A stretch of 64,000 nucleotides of DNA, from the NCBI GenBank assembly GCA_958298945.1, contig OY282609.1, forward strand, positions 41,926,954 to 41,990,953, given 5' to 3'. Of this stretch, positions 26,271-34,283 are shown in pieces (position 1 is the first letter of the stretch; each line of letters opens with the position of its first letter). A program made the position numbers and the translations under genes. The stretch comes from Atherix ibis. Its lineage: Eukaryota > Arthropoda > Insecta > Diptera > Athericidae. The notes under the pieces were generated by a model. The model was not told where the DNA came from, did no database searches, and was given only the letters and a program-made list of their open reading frames with translations.

Positions 26271-27667
26271 TTTTCAAGAGAAAAATTCAGTTGTATTTTT
26301 CAAGTGGAACATTCAGTGGTGTTTTTCAAGAGGAATATTCAGTGGTATTTTTCAGGAGGACTATTCAGTGATATTTTTCAAGAAGAATATTCAGTGGTAT
26401 TTTTAAAGAAGAATATTCAGTGGTATTTTTCAAGAGGAATATTAAGTGGTATTTTTCAAGAGAAAAACTCAGTTCTATTTTTTAAGAGGAGTATTCAGTG
26501 GTGTTTTTCAAGAGGAATATTCAGTGGTATTTTTCAAGAGGAATATTCAGTGGTATTTTTCAAGAGAAATATTCAGTGGTATTTTTCAAGAGGAATATTC
26601 AGTGGTATTTTCAAGAGGAATATTCAGTGGTATTTTTTAAGTGGACTATTCAGTGATATTTTTCAAGAGGAATAATCAGTGGTATTTTTAAAGAAGAAAA
26701 TTCAGTGGTATTTTTCAAGAGAAATATTCAGTGGTATTTTTCAAGAGGAATATTCAGTGGTATTTTTCAAGAGGAATATTCAGTGGTATTTTTCAAGAGG
26801 AATATTCAGTGGTATTTTTCAAAACGAATATTCAGTGGTATTTTTTAAGAGGAATATTCAGTGGTATTTTTCAAGACGAATATTCCGTGGTATTTTTCAA
26901 GAGGAATATTCAGTGGTATTTTTCAAGGAGAATATTCAATGGTATTTTTTAAGAGGAATATTTAGTGGTATTTTCCAAGAGGAATATTCAATGGTATTTT
27001 TAAAGAGGAATATTCAGTGGTATTTTTCAAGAGGTATATTCAGCGGTATTTTAAAAGAGGAATATTTAGTGGTATTTTTCAAGAGGAATATTCAGTGGTA
27101 TTTTTAAAGAAGAATATTCAGTGGTATTTTTCAAGAGAAATATTCAGTGGTATTTTTCAAAAGGAATATTCAGTGGTATTTTTCAAGAGGAATATTCAGT
27201 TGTATTTTTCAAGAGGAATATTCAGTGGTATTTTTCAAAATGAATTTTAGTGGTATTTTTCAAGAGTAATATTCAGTGGTATTTTTCAAAGAGGAATATT
27301 CAGTGGTATTTTCCAAGAGAAATATTTAGTGGTATTTTTTTAAAGAGGAATATTCAGTGATATTTTCAAGAGGTATATTCAGTTGTATTTTTAAAGAGGA
27401 ATATTCAGTGGTATTTTTCAAGAGGAATATTCAGTGGTATTTTTTCAAGAAAAATATTCATTGGTATTTTTCAAGAGGATTATTCAGTGGTTTTTTCAAG
27501 AGGAATATTCAGTGGTATTTTTCAAGAGGAATAATCAGTGGTATTTTTCAAAAGCAATATTATGTGGTATTTTTCAAGATTAATATTCAGTGGTATTTTT
27601 TAAGAGTAATATTCAGTGATATATTTCAAGAAGATTATTCAATGGTATTTGCCAAGAGGATTATTCA

Positions 27668-29384
27668 GTGGTATTTTTCAAGAGGAACATTCGGTGGTAT
27701 TTTTCAAGAGGAATATTCAGTGGTATTTTGCAAGAGGATTATTCAGTGGTATTTTTTAAGAGGAATATTCAGTGGTATTTTTTTAGAGGACTATTCAGTG
27801 ATATTTTTCAAGAGGAATATTCAGTGGTATTTTTAAAGAAGAATATTCAGTGGTATTTTTCAAGAGAAATATTCAGTGGTATTTTTCAAAAGGAATATTC
27901 AGTGGTATTTTTCAAGAGGAATATTCAGTGGTATTTTTCAAGAGGAATATTCAGTGGTATTTTTCAAAACAAATATTCAGTGGTATTTTTCAAGGGGAAT
28001 ATTCAGTGGTATTTCTCAAAACGGATATTCAGTTGTATTTTTCAAGAGGAATATTCAGTGCTATTTTTCAAGAGGAATATTCAGTGGTATTTTCCAAGAG
28101 GAATATTCAATGGTATTTTTAAAGAGGAATATTCAGTGGTATTTTTCAAGAGGTATATTCAGCGGTATTTTAAAAGAGGAATATTTAGTGGTATTTTTCA
28201 AGAGGAATATTCAGTGGTATTTTTCAAGAGATATATTCAGTGGTATTTTTCAAGAGGATTATTCAGTGGTATTTTTCAAGAGGAATATTCAGTGGTATTT
28301 TTCAAGAAGAAAATTCAGTGGTATTTTCCAAGAGGAATATTCAGTAGTATTTTTAAAGAGTAATATTCAGTGGTATTTTTCAAGAGGAATATTCAGTGCT
28401 ATTTTTCAAGATTAATATTCAGTGGTATTTTTCAAGAGGAAAACTCAGTTGTATTTTTTAAGAGGAGTATTCAGTGGTGTTTTTCAAGAGGAATATTCAG
28501 TGGTATTTTTCAAGAGGAATATTCAGTGGTATTTTTCAAGGGAAATATTCAATGGCATTTTTTAAGAGGAATATTCAGTGGAATTTGTCAAGAGCAATAT
28601 TCAGTTGTATTTTTCAAGAATAATATTCAGTGGTATTTTTCAAAACGAATATTCAGTGGTATTTTTCAAGAGTAATATTCAGTGGTATTTTTCAAAGAGG
28701 AATATTCAGTGGTATTTTCCAAGAGAAATATTTAGTGGTATTTTTTTAAAGAGGAATATTCAGTAGTATTTTTCAAGTGGTATATTCAGTTGTATTTTTA
28801 AAGAGGAATATTCAGTGGTATTTTTTAAGAGGATTATTCAGTGGTATTTTTCAAGAGAAATACTCATTGGTATTTTTCAAGAGGATTATTGTGTGGTTTT
28901 TTCAAGAGAAATATTCAGTGGTATTTTTCAAGAGGAATAATCAGTGGTATTTTTCAAAAGAAATGTTAAGTGGTATTTTTCAAGATTAATATTCAGTGGT
29001 ATTTTTTAAGAGTAATATTCAGTGATATTTTTCAAGAAGATTATTCAATGGTGTTTGCCAAGAGGAATATTCAGCGATATTTTTAAGGAAGAATATTCAG
29101 TGGTATTTTTCAAGAGGAATATTCAGTGGTATTTTTCAAGAGGAATATTCAGTGGTATTGTACAAGAGGAATATTCAGTGGTATTTTTCAAGAGGAAAAC
29201 TCAGTTGTATTTTTTAAGAGGAGTACTCAGTGGTATTTTTCAAGAGGAATATTCAGTGGTATTTTTCAAGAGGAATATTCAGTGGTATTTTTCAAGTGGA
29301 ATATTCAGTGATATTTTTCAAGAGAAATATTCAGTGGTATTTTTCAAGAGGAATAATCAGTGGTATTTTTCAAGAGGAATATGA
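27668..29384 (+). repeat. higher-order repeat B, copy 2
   Basis: Second copy of the 22.05-23.77 kb block, shift 5,617 bp. It leads directly into the block that is present on both sides of the mariner element. Confidence 0.82.
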
Positions 29385-30890
29385 AGTGGTATTTTTCAAG
29401 AGGAATATTCAGTGGTATTTTTCAAGAGAAATATTCGGTCGTATTTTTCAAGAAGAATATTAAGCGGTATTTTTCAAGAGGAATATTCAGTGGTAATTTC
29501 CAAGAGGAATATTCGGTGGTATTTTTAAAGAGGAATATTAAGTGGTATTTTTCAAGAGGTATATTCGGTGGTATTTTTAAAGAGGAATATTCAGTGGTAT
29601 TTGTCAAGAGAAATATTCAGTAGAATTTTTCAAGAGGAATATTCAGTGGTATTTTTCAATAGAAAAATTCAGTGGTATTTTTCAAGTGGAACATTCAGTG
29701 GTATTTTTCAAGAGTAATATTCAGTGGTATTTTTTAGAGAAATATTTAGTGGTATTTTTAAAGAGGAATATTCAGTGGTATTTTTCAAGAGGAATATTCA
29801 GTAGAATTTTACAAGAGGAATATTCAGTGGTATTTTTCAAGAGAAAAATTCAGTTGTATTTTTCAAGTGGAACATTCAGTGGTATTTTTCAAGAGGAATA
29901 TTCAGTGGTATTTTTCAGGAGGACTATTCAGTGATATTTTTCAAGAAGAATATTCAGTGGTATTTTTAAAGAAGAATATTCAGTGGTATTTTTCAAGAGG
30001 AATATTAAGTGGTATTTTTCAAGAGAAAAACTCAGTTCTATTTTTTAAGAGGAGTATTCAGTGGTGTTTTTCAAGAGGAATATTCAGTGGTATTTTTCAA
30101 GAGGAATATTCAGTGGTATTTTTCAAGAGAAATATTCAGTGGTATTTTTCAAGAGGAATATTCAGTGGTATTTTTCAAGAGGAATATTCAGTGGTATTTT
30201 TCAAGAGGAATATTCAGTGGTATTTTTCAAAACGAATATTCTGTGGTATTTTTCAAGGGGAATATTCAGTGGTATTTTTCAAGACGAATAATCCGTGGTA
30301 TTTTTCAAGAGGAATATTCAGTGGTATTTTTCAAGGGGAATATTCAATGGTATTTTTCAAGAGGAATATTCAGTGGTATTTTTCAAGAGGAATATTCAGT
30401 GGTATTTTTTAAGAGAAATATTCAATGGCATTTTTTAAGAGGAATATTCAGTGGAATTTGTCAAGAGCAATATTCAGTTGTATTTTTCAAGAGGAATATT
30501 CAGTGGTATTTTTCAAAACGAATATTCAGTGGTATTTTTCAAGAGTAATATTCAGTGGTATTTTTCAAAGAGGAATATTCAGTGGTATTTTCCAAGAGAA
30601 ATATTTAGTGGTATTTTTTTAAAGAGGAATATTCAGTAGTATTTTTCAAGTGGTATATTCAGTTGTATTTTTAAAGAGGAATATTCAGTGGTATTTTTTA
30701 AGAGGATTATTCAGTGGTATTTTTCAAGAGAAATACTCATTGGTATTTTTCAAGAGGATTATTGTGTGTTTTTTTCAAGAGAAATATTCAGTGGTATTTT
30801 TCAAGAGGAATAATCAGTGGTATTTTTCAAAAGAAATGTTAAGTGGTATTTTTCAAGATTAATATTCAGTGGTATTTTTTAAGAGTAATA
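29022..30890 (+). repeat. block flanking the mariner, left copy
   Basis: This block matches 32415-34283 at a 3,393-bp shift (2,133 bp once the transposon and its extra TA are removed). Differences are rare single bases, for example TTTTACAAG against TTTTTCAAG near 29810, and AAGAGAAATA after TTTTTT here against TTTTTC in the right copy near 30410. Confidence 0.85.
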
Positions 30891-31147
30891 TTCAGTGATA
30901 TTTTTCAAGAAGATTATTCAATGGTGTTTGCCAAGAGGAATATTCAGCGATATTTTTAAGGAAGAATATTCAGTGGTATTTTTCAAGAGGAATATTCAGT
31001 GGTATTTTTCAAGAGGAATATTCAGTGGTATTGTACAAGAGGAATATTCAGTGGTATTTTTCAAGAGGAATAATCAGTGGTATTTTTCAAAAGAAATGTT
31101 AAGTGGTATTTTTCAAGATTAATATTCAGTGGTATTTTTTAAGAGTA
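30887..31147 (+). repeat. 10-unit (260-bp) local duplication left of the mariner
   Basis: The segment from ATATTCAGTGATATTT to TTTTTTAAGAGTA joins two phases of the higher-order repeat. After the TATTGTACAAGAGG unit it jumps, within about 31047-31072, to the AATAATCAGTGG / AAAAGAAATGTTAAG string normally found about 1.6 kb further along. As a result the marker CAATGGTGTTTGCC occurs at 30.92 kb and again at 32.44 kb, only 260 bp apart once the transposon is removed. Confidence 0.8.
31146..31147. other. TA target-site duplication, left copy
   Basis: TA lies immediately before the left inverted repeat, inside the satellite variant TTTTTTAAGAGTA. It pairs with the TA after the right inverted repeat. 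Tc1/mariner transposases insert at TA and duplicate it. Confidence 0.95.
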
Positions 31148-31176
31148 CGTAGGCTACTATATATATTTCTGGCCTA
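31148..31176 (+). repeat. mariner terminal inverted repeat, left (29 bp)
   Basis: It starts CGTAGGCTACTATATA and ends TCTGGCCTA. It matches the reverse complement of 32377-32405 at 28 of 29 positions; the single difference is position 4 (A here, G in the right copy). Identity stops sharply after position 29. This should be the transposase binding and cleavage site. Confidence 0.96.
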
Positions 31177-31195
31177 GGCAACACTAAGTGTTGCC
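31177..31195. other. perfect hairpin abutting the left TIR
   Basis: GGCAACACT, a single central A, then AGTGTTGCC form a perfect 9-bp inverted repeat starting at the base after the left TIR. The right end has no counterpart, so it is an asymmetric subterminal feature. Its function is unknown. It could affect transposase binding, transcription initiation or excision-product structure, or it could be chance. Confidence 0.8.
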
Positions 31196-31322
31196 AGGTG
31201 CGATCTGACATTTCCATTGGAAAGTTTGACATTTTTTAGCATAAACGTACTCAGAACGTTTTGACGTACGACTATCATTTGTGTTGTTTACAGTGACTTG
31301 AAAAAATCAATTTGGCAAAAAA
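31196..31322 (+). promoter_or_regulatory. mariner 5' subterminal region / presumed promoter and 5' UTR
   Basis: This is 127 bp between the hairpin and the transposase start. It contains a small palindrome TTTCCA-T-TGGAAA (31211-31223), a direct repeat TGACATTT (31206-31213 and 31227-31234) and two copies of ACGTAC. No TATA box is obvious here apart from the TATATATA inside the adjacent TIR. In mariners this interval normally carries the weak promoter, which is family knowledge; no promoter element can be named from the sequence alone. Confidence 0.5.
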
Positions 31323-32339
31323 ATGGAATTAACTCGTGAACATTTTCGTGCGATCATTTTTCACAACTTTCGACGTGGATTATCACGACAAGAGTGCATC
31401 GATGAACTTAAATCTTTGTATGGCTATGAAGCACCATCCTATAGCACTGTGAAAAACTGGTACAACGAATTCAATCGTGGCCGACGCTCGCTCAAAGACG
31501 AATTCCGTGAAGGTCGTCCAAAAACAGCCGTTGTTCCAGAAAACATCGATGCCGTACGTGAACTGATAATGCAAGACCGTCATGTGACATACCGTGAGAT
31601 AGAGGCATGCCTAGGCATTTCTCCCACCAGCATACATTCGATATTGCATGAACACCTGGCCGTAAAAAAGGTTTGTTCTCGTTGGATCCCGCACAATTTG
31701 ACAATCGCTCAAAAAAAGGCTCGTGTGGATTGGTGTAAAGAAATGCTGAAAAAATACGATCGCGGTGCTTCAAAAGACGTTTATAAGATCGTCACAGGTG
31801 ACGAATCATGGATCTATGCGTATGAGCCCGAAACAAAACAGCAATCGACCGTGTGGGTCTTCCAAGACGAGTCAAATCCAACGAAAGTTGTTCGTGGAAG
31901 AAGCACTTCGAAGCAAATGGTCGCTTGTTTCTTTGGCAAAACTGGTCATGTGGCGACTGTTCCGCTTGTGCAACGTAGGACGGTCAATTCTGAGTGGTAC
32001 ACCACCATTTGTTTGCCTGAAGTCTTCGGAGAAATTCGAAAAACGAACAAGAGAAGTCGAATCATTGTGCACCATGACAATGCGAGCTCTCACACATCGG
32101 CTCAAACCAGCGCCTTTTTGACCGGACAAAACGTCGAATTGATGGGTCATCCTCCGTACAGCCCTGACTTGGCACCCAATGACTTCTTTTTATTCCCACA
32201 CATCAAGAATGCTGTTGAAGCATTCAAAAACCATGTTTTGGAGGTGTCTCAATCGGAGTGGAAAAAGTGCTTCGAAAATTGGTTTGAGCGCATGCAAAAG
32301 TGTATAAATCTTGATGGAGAATATTTTGAAAAACAATAA
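31323..32339 (+). CDS. mariner transposase (DD34D)
   Basis: A 338-residue cut-and-paste transposase acting in the nucleus: it binds the element's inverted repeats, excises it and reinserts it at TA. The frame is open from a start codon in A-rich context (AAAAAAATGG) to TAA, with no frameshift or internal stop. Residues 1-115 form the two helix-turn-helix DNA-binding regions (HTH_48-like first). The linker motif WIPHNL at 121-126 corresponds to WVPHEL of Mos1. The catalytic domain has Asp160 (TGDESW), Asp252 (HHDNASSH) and Asp287 (NDFFLF); 34 residues separate the last two, the mariner DD34D signature. YSPDLAP is at 279-285 and the C-terminus GEYFEKQ is typical. Only about 51 residues follow Asp287, roughly a dozen fewer than I recall for relatives, suggesting a small in-frame loss near residues 295-297. 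Function is therefore plausible but unproven. No introns are needed. Confidence 0.96.
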   Translation: MELTREHFRAIIFHNFRRGLSRQECIDELKSLYGYEAPSYSTVKNWYNEFNRGRRSLKDEFREGRPKTAVVPENIDAVRELIMQDRHVTYREIEACLGISPTSIHSILHEHLAVKKVCSRWIPHNLTIAQKKARVDWCKEMLKKYDRGASKDVYKIVTGDESWIYAYEPETKQQSTVWVFQDESNPTKVVRGRSTSKQMVACFFGKTGHVATVPLVQRRTVNSEWYTTICLPEVFGEIRKTNKRSRIIVHHDNASSHTSAQTSAFLTGQNVELMGHPPYSPDLAPNDFFLFPHIKNAVEAFKNHVLEVSQSEWKKCFENWFERMQKCINLDGEYFEKQ

Positions 32340-32340
32340 A
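32335..32340 (+). terminator. AATAAA polyadenylation signal overlapping the transposase stop codon
   Basis: AATAAA spans the stop codon TAA (32337-32339). Only 65 bp remain to the element's right end, so the transposase mRNA would have an extremely short 3' UTR or end in the flanking satellite. Compact overlap of stop and poly(A) signal is common in mariners. Use of the signal is inference. Confidence 0.6.
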
Positions 32341-32376
32341 ACCTTTTTCGTTGATAAATATTCGCATTTTCATTAT
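32340..32376 (+). other. mariner 3' subterminal spacer
   Basis: A 37-bp AT-rich spacer between the stop codon and the right inverted repeat. It has no hairpin or repeat comparable to the one beside the left repeat. Confidence 0.7.
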
Positions 32377-32405
32377 TAGGCCAGAAATATATATAGTAGC
32401 CCACG
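32377..32405 (-). repeat. mariner terminal inverted repeat, right (29 bp)
   Basis: Read on the - strand it starts CGTGGGCTACTATATA and ends TCTGGCCTA, with one mismatch to the left repeat at position 4. It is followed by the target TA and then satellite. Confidence 0.96.
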
Positions 32406-32407
32406 TA
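32406..32407. other. TA target-site duplication, right copy
   Basis: TA directly after the right inverted repeat, continuing into ATATTCAGTGATATTTTTC, the expected downstream half of the interrupted satellite unit. Confidence 0.95.
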
Positions 32408-32414
32408 ATATTCA

Positions 32415-34283
32415 GTGATATTTTTCAAGAAGATTATTCAATGGTGTTTGCCAAGAGGAATATTCAGCGATATTTTTAAGGAAGAATATTCAGTGGTATT
32501 TTTCAAGAGGAATATTCAGTGGTATTTTTCAAGAGGAATATTCAGTGGTATTGTACAAGAGGAATATTTAGTGGTATTTTTCAAGAGGAAAACTCAGTTG
32601 TATTTTTTAAGAGGAGTACTCAGTGGTATTTTTCAAGAGGAATATTCAGTGGTATTTTTCAAGAGGAATATTCAGTGGTATTTTTCAAGTGGAATATTCA
32701 GTGATATTTTTCAAGAGAAATATTCAGTGGTATTTTTCAAGAGGAATAATCAGTGGTATTTTTCAAGAGGAATATGAAGTGGTATTTTTCAAGAGGAATA
32801 TTCAGTGGTATTTTTCAAGAGAAATATTCGGTCGTATTTTTCAAGAAGAATATTAAGCGGTATTTTTCAAGAGGAATATTCAGTGGTAATTTCCAAGAGG
32901 AATATTCGGTGGTATTTTTAAAGAGGAATATTAAGTGGTATTTTTCAAGAGGTATATTCGGTGGTATTTTTAAAGAGGAATATTCAGTGGTATTTGTCAA
33001 GAGAAATATTCAGTAGAATTTTTCAAGAGGAATATTCAGTGGTATTTTTCAATAGAAAAATTCAGTGGTATTTTTCAAGTGGAACATTCAGTGGTATTTT
33101 TCAAGAGTAATATTCAGTGGTATTTTTTAGAGAAATATTTAGTGGTATTTTTAAAGAGGAATATTCAGTGGTATTTTTCAAGAGGAATATTCAGTAGAAT
33201 TTTTCAAGAGGAATATTCAGTGGTATTTTTCAAGAGAAAAATTCAGTTGTATTTTTCAAGTGGAACATTCAGTGGTATTTTTCAAGAGGAATATTCAGTG
33301 GTATTTTTCAGGAGGACTATTCAGTGATATTTTTCAAGAAGAATATTCAGTGGTATTTTTAAAGAAGAATATTCAGTGGTATTTTTCAAGAGGAATATTA
33401 AGTGGTATTTTTCAAGAGAAAAACTCAGTTCTATTTTTTAAGAGGAGTATTCAGTGGTGTTTTTCAAGAGGAATATTCAGTGGTATTTTTCAAGAGGAAT
33501 ATTCAGTGGTATTTTTCAAGAGAAATATTCAGTGGTATTTTTCAAGAGGAATATTCAGTGGTATTTTTCAAGAGGAATATTCAGTGGTATTTTTCAAGAG
33601 GAATATTCAGTGGTATTTTTCAAAACGAATATTCTGTGGTATTTTTCAAGGGGAATATTCAGTGGTATTTTTCAAGACGAATAATCCGTGGTATTTTTCA
33701 AGAGGAATATTCAGTGGTATTTTTCAAGGGGAATATTCAATGGTATTTTTCAAGAGGAATATTCAGTGGTATTTTTCAAGAGGAATATTCAGTGGTATTT
33801 TTCAAGAGAAATATTCAATGGCATTTTTTAAGAGGAATATTCAGTGGAATTTGTCAAGAGCAATATTCAGTTGTATTTTTCAAGAGGAATATTCAGTGGT
33901 ATTTTTCAAAACGAATATTCAGTGGTATTTTTCAAGAGTAATATTCAGTGGTATTTTTCAAAGAGGAATATTCAGTGGTATTTTCCAAGAGAAATATTTA
34001 GTGGTATTTTTTTAAAGAGGAATATTCAGTAGTATTTTTCAAGTGGTATATTCAGTTGTATTTTTAAAGAGGAATATTCAGTGGTATTTTTTAAGAGGAT
34101 TATTCAGTGGTATTTTTCAAGAGAAATACTCATTGGTATTTTTCAAGAGGATTATTGTGTGTTTTTTTCAAGAGAAATATTCAGTGGTATTTTTCAAGAG
34201 GAATAATCAGTGGTATTTTTCAAAAGAAATGTTAAGTGGTATTTTTCAAGATTAATATTCAGTGGTATTTTTTAAGAGTAATA
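32415..34283 (+). repeat. block flanking the mariner, right copy
   Basis: Right-hand copy of 29022-30890. It contains an intact empty version of the mariner target at about 34272-34295. The next copy of the marker string begins at 34288. Confidence 0.85.

Larger units (their letters stand above)
1..31147 (+). repeat. 26-bp satellite array, left block
   Basis: This is a continuous head-to-tail tandem array of a 26-bp unit, consensus GGTATTTTTCAAG followed by AGGAATATTCAGT. No non-repeat DNA is visible in the block and I saw no inverted units. Recurring variants include GAGAAATATTC, GAGGATTATTC, AAACGAATATTC, GAGTAATATTC, GAGATATATTC, GAAGAAAATTC, AGGACTATTCAGTGATA and GGGAAATATTCAATGGCA. Occasional units of 24, 25, 27 or 28-29 bp shift the register. 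The consensus has no stop codon in any + frame, so the block is full of long meaningless open frames. Most units hold an SspI site (AATATT). It runs off the left edge of the window. Identification as a satellite is direct from the sequence; a heterochromatic or centromeric location is inference. Confidence 0.98.
31148..32405 (+). mobile_element. mariner-type DNA transposon (Tc1/mariner, DD34D), apparently complete
   Basis: This is a 1,258-bp element. It has 29-bp terminal inverted repeats differing at one position, a flanking TA target duplication (31146-31147 and 32406-32407) and one long transposase ORF on the + strand. Removing the element and one TA gives AAGAGTAATATTCAGTGA, which is exactly the satellite sequence found uninterrupted in sister repeats (for example about 30885-30900 and 34274-34290), so the insertion boundary is certain. 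Size, structure and TA target are typical of mariner elements (about 1.3 kb). The transposase looks closer to mariners with long MELTREHF-type N-termini, common in insects, than to Mos1; I place it tentatively near the vertumnana-like group from memory. Base composition is clearly less AT-rich than the surrounding satellite. Confidence 0.97.

Noticed and set aside
29422..29607. 61-residue - strand open frames here and at 32815-33000 and 34688-34873
   Set aside because: They are copies of one satellite string where local variants removed the usual - strand TGA. They have no protein features.
1..31147. CRISPR array
   Set aside because: The repeats are directly contiguous without unique spacers, and the window is eukaryotic in character.
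31492..31773. Open frames on the - strand and in other + frames inside the mariner (31383-31583, 31492-31773, 31765-32121, 31872-32150)
   Set aside because: They are shadows of the transposase gene, which has clear catalytic motifs in its own frame.
31148..32405. A second nested element or host gene fragment inside the transposon
   Set aside because: The interval is fully accounted for by TIRs, short subterminal regions and the transposase ORF, and its length is normal for a mariner.
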